Source of the DNA: DASUFH01 sp036274645 | GTDB lineage: Bacteria; Acidobacteriota; Terriglobia; 20CM-2-55-15 | Direction of reading: 5' to 3' | DNA length: 27,912 nucleotides | Assembly: GCA_036274645.1 (NCBI GenBank) | Contig: DASUFH010000274.1 | Location: 1-27,912, forward strand | Shown: piece by piece, positions 7,638-14,761 of the stretch | How positions within the stretch are numbered: the first letter of the stretch is position 1 | Layout of the letters: every line of letters begins with the position of its first letter | Position numbers and translations under genes: made by a program | Notes under the pieces: model-generated | Seen by the model: the letters and a program-made list of their open reading frames with translations, nothing else | Told to the model about the DNA's origin: nothing | Database searches by the model: none

Positions 7638-8003
7638 GGCGCCGGGTCCCCGTCTGCATGTCGGGGCGGTCTAGAAAGAAACAAAACGCATCTAAAGGAC
7701 TTAACGCGGATTGTTTCATCCTTGCGGGTGTTCCCCCGGAAACATGGCCAACTATGACCGCCCGGCGTTCCAGAGTGAAACCCCTTGGTTTCACAAGAGA
7801 TTCACTCCGAAACACTGGGCGGTCATAGACCGCCCCTACAAGGCAGAAGGGGACTCCACGTGCTTCCACGGAGATCTTTTTACAGAGTTTTGCATCCTCC
7901 ACCACGAATACTGTCTATCCTGATTTCCCGTATACTCGCTGGATTGAATGGGGCATGGCGGGCCCGTGCGGCGCGCTTGCTGGATTGCCTCGGGAAAGGG
8001 CAA
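7638..8003. other. 366-bp spacer dominated by palindromic repeats
   Basis: No gene is supported between the aminotransferase stop and the Gly-rich protein. The left part has CCCCG...CGGGG (7649-7667), running into GGGGCGGTCTA, a partial repeat core. A large composite palindrome fills 7753-7842. TATACT (7931-7936) is a possible -10 box 68 bp before the next gene, without a clear -35. Confidence 0.6.
7753..7842. repeat. Composite palindrome of the dispersed GGGCGGTC family
   Basis: TATGACCGCCC (7753-7763) pairs with GGGCGGTCATA (7817-7827). Inside, GTTCCAGAGTG is an imperfect mirror of CACTCCGAAAC. The centre carries a further hairpin, GTGAAACC-CCTT-GGTTTCAC. The right end is a complete core, GGGCGGTCATAGACCGCCC (7817-7835), followed by CTACA. 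The copy at 13733-13792 has the same architecture, so two inverted cores around a short arm look like the unit of the family. Confidence 0.75.
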
Positions 8004-8837
8004 ATGATGAAGGCTAAGGTTTTAGGTCTCTGGGTTCTACTGGCGCTTGCGCCGGGATTCGCAATCTGGGAGGCCCGTGCGGCGGACGCTGGCTTCGCAG
8101 GCAGCTGGATCACGGATTCGGTGCTCATTGCGAAACAGATGCAGGTACGGCTGAAGGAGGCGCTCAAGAATGGCGAGGAAATCGATCCGTTTGACGATTC
8201 GCCTCTGGGACGCGCGTATCGGAACCAGGTGAACACGAATCGCGGCGCTTCGTCGACAACGTCTTCCGGAATCGGCCGCAGCAGTCCGACCACCAGCGGT
8301 CGCGTCGGCGGGTCCACTGGCGGATTCGGCGGTGGCGGGTCCACTGGCGGGTTCGGCGGTGGCGGTGGCGGCGGCGGGTTCGGCGGCGGCGGTGGTGGCG
8401 GCGGGTTCGGCGGCGGCGGACGCGGCGGACGGGGCAACAACTTCCTGCCGGCCGGAGCGCCGCAAGCCCAGTCTGGCAAGACAACCCCGGCGCAATCGAA
8501 AGACGCTGATGCTGATGCCGGCGACGAAGAAGAAGAACAGGGGTTCACCGTGCCTGCAATCACGATGGAGCTGAAGGTCAGCAAAACCAAGCTCACGGGC
8601 GACATCGTTGAAATTTCCCCCGACGATCTCACGGAACAGAAATTGAAAGCCGAAGACGGCACGGTCACCGGCTCCAAATTCAAGTTCATCACGTACAAGA
8701 AGACCGGGGCCATTCAGATTCCGATCACCTGGGAAGGCGAACTGACGTCCGAAAAGAGCATGACGGTCCGACGCAAGAACGCGTCCGGCAAGGTCCTCGA
8801 TGAGAGTGGCGAGTTCGTGCTCACACGCGTGAAATAG
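8004..8837 (+). CDS. Secreted glycine-rich hypothetical protein
   Basis: From the ATG at 8004 (AAAGGG just upstream; a second ATG follows at 8007) the protein has 277 aa. Residues 1-27 form a signal peptide with a probable cleavage after ARA. Residues 28-100 are polar and start with GFAGSW, a pattern seen at the start of small extracytoplasmic beta domains. Residues 101-144 are nearly pure Gly with regularly spaced Phe (GGSTGGFGGGG units). Then come a Pro/Gln/acidic linker (150-180, DEEEE) and a beta-rich C-terminal domain (181-277). I do not recognise a family. The Gly-rich part may be a flexible or self-associating spacer. The upstream in-frame extension through the palindromes is rejected because the signal peptide fixes the start. 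Confidence 0.8.
   Translation: MMKAKVLGLWVLLALAPGFAIWEARAADAGFAGSWITDSVLIAKQMQVRLKEALKNGEEIDPFDDSPLGRAYRNQVNTNRGASSTTSSGIGRSSPTTSGRVGGSTGGFGGGGSTGGFGGGGGGGGFGGGGGGGGFGGGGRGGRGNNFLPAGAPQAQSGKTTPAQSKDADADAGDEEEEQGFTVPAITMELKVSKTKLTGDIVEISPDDLTEQKLKAEDGTVTGSKFKFITYKKTGAIQIPITWEGELTSEKSMTVRRKNASGKVLDESGEFVLTRVK
8304..8440 (+). repeat. Tandem GGC-rich minisatellite inside the Gly-rich gene
   Basis: Units built from GGCGGGTTCGGCGG followed by runs of GGN triplets recur four to five times. Two early units include a TCCACT insert, giving Ser-Thr. All visible length differences are multiples of three, keeping the frame. It may vary in length by slippage. Confidence 0.7.
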
Positions 8838-8860
8838 TCGCCAGAACCCTCTGACGCGGC

Positions 8861-9520
8861 ATGGCGCCGACGGACAACGCAGCGATCGCCAGAATCAATC
8901 AACTCGGCGCGCTGCTGGTATTTCCGGCAGACAATCGTCCGGAGCCCCGTTCATTGTGGTCCGAATTCCACCCGCGGGCGGAAATGCGCTGGGAATGGTC
9001 GGGCGGCGGCGACTCCCGCGTGTGGCGCATGTGGGCGATGATGAAGCGCCTGTCGTCCGGACACGACGTGGTCTACTCCAAGTGGTATGCGGGGCGGGCC
9101 ACGTTTTTCTCCCAGGAGCTGTTCACCGCGCTTCTCGCCGAGTCCATTCGCGACCGGAGGGATCCCGCCGACGGTATTGACCCGCATGCGCGGCAGATTC
9201 TCGAAATCCTCGACAGCAATTCGCCGCTGTCCACACGCCAGCTCAAGCTGGAGGCCGGACTCGCCGGCCGCGAAAACGAAGGACTGTACGGGCGGAGCGT
9301 CAAGGCGCTGTTCACTCGTTTCCTGATCATTGCGCCCGGCGAGGTTGACGAGGGCTCCTTCCCTTCGCTGGCTCTGGGCTCGACGCGACTCCTGCGCGAA
9401 GACCTCTGGGCGGCCGCTGAACGAATGAGCGCGACGCGGGCGCAGAAAACCATCGACCGATTCATGCCTCCCTCCTCCCGGTTCCGCCGCTTCCTCGAAC
9501 GATGCAGGCGCGATCCTTGA
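8861..9520 (+). CDS. AlkZ-related winged-helix protein (probable)
   Basis: This 219-aa soluble protein resembles the AlkZ/winged-helix DNA-binding group. It has a Trp-rich N-terminal half (SLWSEFHP, RVWRMWAMMKRLSSG, VVYSKWYAGRATFFS) and then a winged-helix-like segment (about 105-155: ARQILEILDSNSPLST, then RSVKALFTRFLII). AlkZ proteins excise bulky or crosslinked bases, but the catalytic QxQ/QxD-type motif of true AlkZ is not evident, so glycosylase activity is not claimed. It starts 23 bp after the Gly-rich gene and has no clear SD. A hairpin follows its stop immediately. Confidence 0.55.
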   Translation: MAPTDNAAIARINQLGALLVFPADNRPEPRSLWSEFHPRAEMRWEWSGGGDSRVWRMWAMMKRLSSGHDVVYSKWYAGRATFFSQELFTALLAESIRDRRDPADGIDPHARQILEILDSNSPLSTRQLKLEAGLAGRENEGLYGRSVKALFTRFLIIAPGEVDEGSFPSLALGSTRLLREDLWAAAERMSATRAQKTIDRFMPPSSRFRRFLERCRRDP

Positions 9521-9526
9521 GGTGTT

Positions 9527-9574
9527 CCCGCCTGCCGGTAGGGGCGGTCATAGACCGCCCTACCGGCAGGCGGG
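9527..9574. terminator. 48-bp palindrome between convergent genes, probable shared terminator; dispersed repeat copy
   Basis: CCCGCCTGCCGGTA (9527-9540) is the exact inverse of TACCGGCAGGCGGG (9561-9574). Between them lies the repeat core GGGCGGTCATAGACCGCCC (9542-9560), itself a palindrome. The result is one long, almost unbroken hairpin placed 6 bases after a plus-strand stop and 27 bases before a minus-strand stop. No strong T-run follows on either strand, so it may act as an mRNA 3' end stabiliser rather than an intrinsic terminator. Confidence 0.65.
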
Positions 9575-9601
9575 GATTCAAAATGTTTCCAGACTATGGA
9601 A

Positions 9602-11185
9602 TCAGTTCTGTGGAAGAGCGAACGCGTAAAGGGCGCTACCCGCGCCGGTGAGCAACACCTGCCGTCCGTCGAGTTCGTACGTGATCGGCGGGTTGCCGAC
9701 TCGACCGATAGGGGCATGCCAGATCGTGGCGCCGTCGCTGGTTCGAAGAGCGAGCAGGTTTCCCGGAACATCACCGGTGAATGTCAGCCCGGACGCGGTA
9801 GTCAATACTCCGGCTGCGCCAGGCCCGTCGCCGAGCGGATGGCTCCATCGGATTTTGCCGGTCTGATAGTCGATGGACCGGAGGTAGGCCCGGCCGGCCA
9901 CACCGTAGTCGGCGCCGGCCCATCCGTAGGCGCCGTGTTCCGGCTTGAAGAAATAGATTCCGTATCCGTCGTGGGCGCTGACAATGAGCGACCCGGTCGC
10001 AGGGTCGAAGCTGGGTGAACGGAAGTTTGTGCCGCCGCTTTCGTTCGGCGCCACAAGCACACCGTCGCGGGACGGTTCCTTGGCGGGATCGGGAATCGGA
10101 CGTCCGTCCTTGTCGATACCTTTGGCCCAGTTCACCGTGGCAAAGGGGGTGGTCAACAGGTTCTTGCCGTTCGTCCGATCGAGCACGAAGAAGTATCCGT
10201 TCCTCGACGCCTGCATCACCATCTTGCGTGGCGCTCCATTGAACATGCCATCCACGAGTACCGGGACCTCGGCGGCGTCCCAGTCATGAGTGTCGTGCGG
10301 TGAAACCTGAAAACCCCACGCCAGCTTTCCGGTATCGGGGTTGATCGCCACGATACTGCACGTCCATGGATTGTCGCCCGGACGCGAGGGGCCGTTCAGC
10401 ACCGGTGTAGGGTTCCCGGTACCCACATAGACCAGGTTCAGATCCGGGTCGTAGGTCCCGGTCATCCACATCTGGCCTCCGGTTGCGCCGCCACTCGGCG
10501 GATCGGACACACCCGCGGGCGGAGTGCTGTAGAAGATCCACTGGGTCTTGCCCGTATCGGCGTCCACCGATTTGAGCTGGCCCGGCAGATTGTCGAAATC
10601 CCCCGACACGCCGACCATCACGTGGTTTCGCACGACGAGTGGCGCATTGGTGGACCAGTAGCCCCGGTTGGAATCCGCGATCGTCACGTCCCACTTGACC
10701 GAACCGTCTTTTGCATGAAGCGCGATCAAATGCGCATTCGGCGTCGTCAGATAGACCCAGTCCTTGTAGACCGCCACGCCGCGATGGCCGATGTGGAACG
10801 CGTTGTTGCGCGGATAGCTATAGCGCCAGATCTGTCGTCCGGTGCGGGCGTCGATTGCCCAGAGGTTGTCGGGCATCGTGACATAGATGACGCCATCCAC
10901 CAGGATCGGAGACGCCTTCAGCGTTCCCTGCCCCGTCGAGAATCTCCAGACCTCTTTCAGTTGCCCGACATTGGCGGGCGTGATCTGGGTCAGCCGGCTG
11001 TGACGCTGCCCCGTATAGTCTCCGTGATAGGTCGGCCAGCTGTCGGGCGTCGGCTTCAGCAACAGCGCAGAATCCACGCCTTCGCGCGGAGCGGCCAGAG
11101 CCACGGCTGCCACGAGTCCCAGCAGGACGAACCCCGCCGGAATCAACCGGCGCATGGACGATGGGGCCTGTAACGGTTTTCTCAC
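9602..11185 (-). CDS. PQQ-dependent dehydrogenase-like quinoprotein, exported
   Basis: This 527-aa protein has a GTG start at 11185, where GTGA overlaps the cytochrome stop. A signal peptide occupies about 1-32 (RRLIPAG...ALAA). Beta-propeller W-motif repeats typical of methanol/alcohol quinoproteins run through it: HRGVAVY (about 134-140), GGATGGQMWMTGTYDP, GTGNP, SPHDTHDWD (about 295-303) and a C-terminal ALRTSDGATIWHAP repeat. Asp in HDTHDWD is in the region that holds the catalytic Asp. The vicinal Cys pair of classical enzymes is missing; the only Cys is residue 276. The Ca/lanthanide-ligand Glu region reads SGDFDNLPG rather than SGAE-type. The protein may therefore have weak or no dehydrogenase activity, or belong to a divergent clade. 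The natural electron acceptor would be the adjacent cytochrome. Confidence 0.85.
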   Translation of the reverse strand: MRKPLQAPSSMRRLIPAGFVLLGLVAAVALAAPREGVDSALLLKPTPDSWPTYHGDYTGQRHSRLTQITPANVGQLKEVWRFSTGQGTLKASPILVDGVIYVTMPDNLWAIDARTGRQIWRYSYPRNNAFHIGHRGVAVYKDWVYLTTPNAHLIALHAKDGSVKWDVTIADSNRGYWSTNAPLVVRNHVMVGVSGDFDNLPGQLKSVDADTGKTQWIFYSTPPAGVSDPPSGGATGGQMWMTGTYDPDLNLVYVGTGNPTPVLNGPSRPGDNPWTCSIVAINPDTGKLAWGFQVSPHDTHDWDAAEVPVLVDGMFNGAPRKMVMQASRNGYFFVLDRTNGKNLLTTPFATVNWAKGIDKDGRPIPDPAKEPSRDGVLVAPNESGGTNFRSPSFDPATGSLIVSAHDGYGIYFFKPEHGAYGWAGADYGVAGRAYLRSIDYQTGKIRWSHPLGDGPGAAGVLTTASGLTFTGDVPGNLLALRTSDGATIWHAPIGRVGNPPITYELDGRQVLLTGAGSALYAFALPQN

Positions 11186-12021
11186 CGCAGTGTCTCCAGA
11201 TACGCATACACGTTGTGCATGTCGGCGTCGGTATATTTCCCGAGCAGGTCAAAATGCCCCTGTAACGGATCGTCCACCGAAAACTTCACGTCGGCCACGT
11301 TCCACGACCGGCGCATCCCAGAGCCGTCGGTCATGGTAATCACGAATTCGTCCTGCGAAACCAGCGAGCCGGCCACGGTCTCACCGGATGGCAGCGTCAC
11401 CCTCACTTTTGCGGGTTGCGGCGCCGGGCGGCCACTGGTGGGATAAAGCATCCGCTGCAACAGAGGCAGTCCCTGAAAACGCGCGGCGATCCCGGCCAGG
11501 TCTCCCGACGCCGAGTGGCACTTCGAACAGTTTCCCGCGCCTTCGAAATATCGCCGGCCGGCGTCCGCATTGCCGGTCCGCAGATCGGCGGCGTCCACGG
11601 ACCTCCGGTTTCCGCCCAACGATTCCATCTGGGTTTTCTGATCGTGGATAAACGCAACCATGGCCGCAAGATCGCTTTCGCTCACATCGAACGCGGGCAT
11701 GCCCTTTTCCTGGCGGCCCGAGCGAACCACCGGACCGACGCGATCGCCACGGACATCCTCCGCCACCAGCGCGGATCGTGTCAGATCCGGCCCGGTCTCT
11801 CCACCCGCCGCGTCACGGCCATGACAGAAACCACACTGCGACGCGAACCGGACCTGTCCGGCCGAAATGAGTTCGGGCGCATACGTCTGCGGCGTTGTCG
11901 ATCGCGGCGGACGCTGCGACGCCGGACTCGGCGCCTGACCTCCACGCCCCTGCGGCGCAGCGAGAGCCGCTGCTGCAGCGAGCAAAACGGGAATACCCAT
12001 CACACGGCTGATCTTCATCAT
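11182..12021 (-). CDS. Di-haem c-type cytochrome, partner of the PQQ enzyme
   Basis: From the ATG pair at 12021/12018 the protein has about 279 aa. The frame reaches a TTG at 12063, but the export signal (KISRVMGIPVLLAAAAALA) begins here. The first haem site is CGFCH (about 63-67), with a probable Met ligand in GMPAF. The second is CSKCH (about 165-169). Between the second haem site and the C-terminus lies a small beta segment (TLPSGETVAGSLVSQDEF). The C-terminal helix LGKYTDADMHNVYAYLETLR is typical of class I cytochrome ends. It overlaps the PQQ gene by 4 bases, which implies translational coupling. It probably accepts electrons from the quinoprotein in the periplasm. Confidence 0.9.
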   Translation of the reverse strand: MMKISRVMGIPVLLAAAAALAAPQGRGGQAPSPASQRPPRSTTPQTYAPELISAGQVRFASQCGFCHGRDAAGGETGPDLTRSALVAEDVRGDRVGPVVRSGRQEKGMPAFDVSESDLAAMVAFIHDQKTQMESLGGNRRSVDAADLRTGNADAGRRYFEGAGNCSKCHSASGDLAGIAARFQGLPLLQRMLYPTSGRPAPQPAKVRVTLPSGETVAGSLVSQDEFVITMTDGSGMRRSWNVADVKFSVDDPLQGHFDLLGKYTDADMHNVYAYLETLR

Positions 12022-12079
12022 GATTGCGGTGAGAGCATAGGAAATGTTCACGAAGCGGCGCAACGAAAAAGCGGAGAGG

Positions 12080-12101
12080 GAATTGGGGAATTCCCCAATT
12101 C
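12080..12101. repeat. Perfect 22-bp palindrome
   Basis: GAATTGGGGAA is followed directly by its reverse complement with no spacer. It overlaps the stop codon of the metallopeptidase gene and lies 59 bp upstream of the cytochrome start. An operator for the cytochrome-PQQ pair or a short dispersed repeat are both possible. A loop-less palindrome is a poor terminator. Confidence 0.6.
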
Positions 12102-12957
12102 AGGGATGGTCGGCGTTGAAGGTATCGCACGCTTTCATGCTGCCCGTTGAGAATCCTCTCTTGAACCACTCAAGCCGCTGCCTGGCCGAGCCATGCGTAA
12201 AGGACTCGGGAACGATGTAGCCGCGCGCCTCCATTTGCAGCCGATCGTCGCCGATCATGCTGGCCGCCCGCAGCGCCTCTTCAGCGTCTCCGGGTTCGAG
12301 GAACTCGCGGGACCTCGCCTCTTCGTTCCGCTGGGTGCGGTTTGCCCAGATGCCGGCAAAACAGTCCGCCTGAAGTTCCAGGAGAACCGATACAGCATTG
12401 GCCTGCGATGGATTCTGCTGCCGGATGACATCCACCTGGTCGGAAATCCCGAGCAGGTTTTGCACATGATGTCCGATCTCGTGCGCAATGACATAGGCCT
12501 CGGCAAAGTCGCCCGGCGCGTTGAATCGCTGGCTGAGATCGTCAAAGAAACTCATGTCCAGATAGACTTTTTCGTCCAACGGACAATAGAAGGGCCCCAT
12601 CGCCGCCCGCCCGAAGCCACAGGCGGAGTCCACCGCTCCACTGAAGAGCACGAGTTTGGGATCCCGGTAGGTCCGGCCGGAATCCTGAAAGATTTGCGAC
12701 CAGGTGTCTTCCGTGTAGCCCAGAACCGTCGCGACGAAATCCTTCATATGGGCGTCGGCCGGAGTGTTCGCGGGAGGCGCCACGTTGCTGGTATCGAATG
12801 ACGGTTCTTCGAAGATATACCGGGGGTCGATTCCCAGAATCAGCGCCAGCAAAAGCAGGAGGATGGCGCCCAGACCACCTCCCACCAGGCCGCGGCCAAC
12901 CGTCATGCCCCGGCGGTCTTCAACATTCGGACTCTGTCTTGAACCTGTCCATCGCAT
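12100..12957 (-). CDS. ypfJ: YpfJ-type neutral zinc metallopeptidase
   Basis: This 285-aa protein starts at ATG 12957, preceded by AGGAGAGG. The frame stays open to 13014, but the family start MRW...RQSPNVEDRRG is recognisable here. A single membrane segment (about 29-43) anchors it. The catalytic domain has HEIGHH (His159, Glu160, His163). EKVYLDMSFF precedes it, and ELQADCFAGIWA follows with a likely third ligand. Two Cys (113, 125) in SACGFGRA...FYCP may form a disulfide. The C-terminal CDTFN pattern is typical of the family. The substrate is unknown. It is followed by the cytochrome-PQQ pair on the same strand after 78 bp. Confidence 0.9.
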   Translation of the reverse strand: MRWTGSRQSPNVEDRRGMTVGRGLVGGGLGAILLLLLALILGIDPRYIFEEPSFDTSNVAPPANTPADAHMKDFVATVLGYTEDTWSQIFQDSGRTYRDPKLVLFSGAVDSACGFGRAAMGPFYCPLDEKVYLDMSFFDDLSQRFNAPGDFAEAYVIAHEIGHHVQNLLGISDQVDVIRQQNPSQANAVSVLLELQADCFAGIWANRTQRNEEARSREFLEPGDAEEALRAASMIGDDRLQMEARGYIVPESFTHGSARQRLEWFKRGFSTGSMKACDTFNADHP

Positions 12958-13057
12958 ACACGTCCACCTCTCCTGTGCGCGCGTGCAGACCGCGCGCCAG
13001 AGCGATCTACCCATGTGGGTGCAATTGAGAGGCCCTCAGGAAAAGCGAATCACGAGG

Positions 13058-13672
13058 TCAGACAATGACGCCGGACACCTTCAGGCATATCCAGCCGCAG
13101 ATAAAGAGGATGATCGCAAAGAGGAAGATGCAGGCGGCATTTCCCCACCCGTAAAACACTTTTGGCTGAACGGCATGGTCTTTCTTCAGAAAGTCCTGTT
13201 CCAGACGGCCATACTCCACGGGCACGTTGTCCCATTTTTTCCAGGAATCCACCCAACCGGCGCTCAGCCAGGGAATTGTTCCGGCCTTGTTGAGACGCTC
13301 CGGGTCGTGTTTCCCGAGTTCATCCCGCTTTCGACATTCGACCGACAGCAGCACGGCGCGACAGGCAAGAGTGCGTTTGAGGAACCTCCAGTTGAATACC
13401 AGCGCCATGATTCCAAGAAGAAGGGCCATCAGCGCCGACACCACGTCAGCCGGACCCAACGAGGATGAACCGGCGAACGCAACGAACTTTTCAATGAGGG
13501 GTTTCAGGAACTGGCCATAAGCCAGGACCATCGCCGCGGCAACGAGGCTCGTTCGCATGGCGCTGTAGTGAGCGGCAAATCGATTCGCCATGGAATAGGT
13601 CTGTAAGAGCAGATCCTTGTCTGAAAGCACCGGATTGGAACACTCCTCAGCTTTTGTAGAAACGTGGCTCAT
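13058..13672 (-). CDS. Hypothetical membrane protein
   Basis: This 204-aa protein starts at ATG 13672, without an obvious SD. Hydrophobic segments at about 42-58, 75-93 and 178-200 suggest three membrane helices. The cytoplasmic middle is charged and Trp-rich (WLSAGWVDSWKKWDNVP). The N-terminal LLLQTYSMANRFAAHYSAMRTS is reminiscent of small helical membrane proteins of unknown function. I do not recognise a family with confidence. The 400-bp upstream region contains a repeat pair, and the next gene upstream is divergent. Confidence 0.65.
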   Translation of the reverse strand: MSHVSTKAEECSNPVLSDKDLLLQTYSMANRFAAHYSAMRTSLVAAAMVLAYGQFLKPLIEKFVAFAGSSSLGPADVVSALMALLLGIMALVFNWRFLKRTLACRAVLLSVECRKRDELGKHDPERLNKAGTIPWLSAGWVDSWKKWDNVPVEYGRLEQDFLKKDHAVQPKVFYGWGNAACIFLFAIILFICGWICLKVSGVIV

Positions 13673-14106
13673 AAACGAGCGGGATGGTAAACAAGCGAAC
13701 CGCCACGGTCAAGTTTGCAGGGGCGGTCTGCAGGGCGGTCTATGACCGCCCAGTATTTTCCACTCGGGAACGTCGGGCGGTCATAGACCGCCTCTACAAG
13801 AAGCGACGCGGATGGCACAGGTGACAACCCGGCGCGCGGCCGCCGTCTGCAGTTGCGCGGGCTCGCCAAAGCGGCAATTCCGGGACGCCATTCGAACAAA
13901 AGAGGACTGAACCGAAAACACTGCTCAGGAGTAAGTGCAGAAGATCATGTCGCATCCGATCGCGCAGCCCGGTCCGATTTTGGCGCCGGTCGTGCTCGAT
14001 CATCGGCTTGTCTGGCCGCTGCAATTCAGGCTGCGATTCCTCCGTTCTTTTGAGAAACCCAACTCTGCAAACAACCAACGATCACTGCATGAAAGGAAAA
14101 CGAGAC
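13673..14106. other. 434-bp spacer between divergent genes
   Basis: No gene is supported here. The left part carries the palindrome pair described separately (13720-13798). The rest, to 14106, has no recognised structure. AAAGGA at 14092-14097 serves the ATG at 14107. The promoter for each divergent gene should be here, but none is clear. Confidence 0.5.
13720..13798. repeat. Paired inverted copies of the dispersed palindrome
   Basis: A partial GGGGCGGTCTG (13720-13730) is followed by a complete inverse core, GGGCGGTCTATGACCGCCC (13733-13751), an arm containing CACTCGGGAACGTC, then a second core (13775-13792) with CTCTACAAG. The order of parts matches the copy at 7753-7842, and the CACTC-GGAACG arm is conserved between them, so this is a defined repeat unit and not chance GC palindromes. 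Confidence 0.75.
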
Positions 14107-14610
14107 ATGTCGGTCAAGAATCCGAAGGAGGTATTTGTTCTGCTCTTGAGCAGCCTCCGTCAGACAGCGCAGCGCGAAACGGCAATTTATCAGGAGATGA
14201 GCCAGCTCGCGCAGGACCCCGACGTCAAGGAAGCTCTCGACGCGAGGGTATTCCTTTCTGAAAAGATCACCAGTTCGCTCGACGAGTGTTTCAGACTGAT
14301 CAACGAACAGCCCATGAAAGTCGTTGCCCGGATTCATGAGGTCATGATTGAAGAGTTCCGCAAGGAGCTTGCCGACATTCAGAGCCCGGTGGCGCGCCAC
14401 ATCTACATTCTGGCCAAGGCGCAGCAACTGGTCCATTGGCGGGTCGGCGAATACATCGCCCTGATCGCCGCCGCGGACATGACCGGCGATTGGGGAGTCG
14501 GCGTCCTGCTCGAAAGTTGTCTCGCTGACAATCTCGCGTTCATCGAGCGAACGCGTCGTCTCATCCGGCACGTCATCGAAAGCCGGTCGGCGACCCGGCT
14601 GGCGGCGTAG
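14107..14610 (+). CDS. DUF892/YciF-type ferritin-like protein (probable)
   Basis: This 167-aa all-alpha protein starts at ATG 14107, with AAAGGA upstream; an earlier ATG at 14089 has no SD. The pattern VFVLLLSSLRQTAQRETAIYQEMSQLAQDPDVKEAL begins two long helices, followed by further amphipathic helices ending in ESCLADNLAFIERTRRLIRHVI. This four-to-five-helix layout resembles DUF892 ferritin-like proteins, which are linked to stress in other bacteria. Metal ligands cannot be assigned securely. It is monocistronic, with its own hairpin terminator. Confidence 0.5.
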   Translation: MSVKNPKEVFVLLLSSLRQTAQRETAIYQEMSQLAQDPDVKEALDARVFLSEKITSSLDECFRLINEQPMKVVARIHEVMIEEFRKELADIQSPVARHIYILAKAQQLVHWRVGEYIALIAAADMTGDWGVGVLLESCLADNLAFIERTRRLIRHVIESRSATRLAA

Positions 14611-14682
14611 TTCCGCAGCCGCGGGCAGGACGCGCGTTCCAGCCTCATGGCTGAACGCGCCTTCAGGCGCAAGAACCTCAGA

Positions 14683-14740
14683 ACGGGCGCCTCGGAACGG
14701 AATCGCGGAAACACCCCGCGATTCCGGCGCCCGTCCTTTT
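14683..14740 (+). terminator. Strong hairpin terminator after the ferritin-like gene
   Basis: ACGGGCGCC (14683-14691) pairs with GGCGCCCGT (14726-14734). Inside, AATCGCGG (14701-14708) pairs with CCGCGATT (14716-14723). CCTTTT follows. A smaller hairpin, GCGCC-TTCA-GGCGC, sits at 14657-14670. It lies between a plus-strand stop (14610) and a minus-strand stop (14762), so it may also help end the flagellar transcript. Confidence 0.7.
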
Positions 14741-14761
14741 CTTCTCAGCCACAGCCCCCGC

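Noticed and set aside
7597..7905. Short frames translating the palindromes (AVYDRP peptides) at 7597-7905 and 13669-13899
   Set aside because: These peptides come from the repeat core read in one frame. No ribosome site or conserved domain supports genes.
7753..13798. CRISPR array
   Set aside because: The repeats are palindromic, scattered and differently oriented, with no regular spacers and no cas genes.
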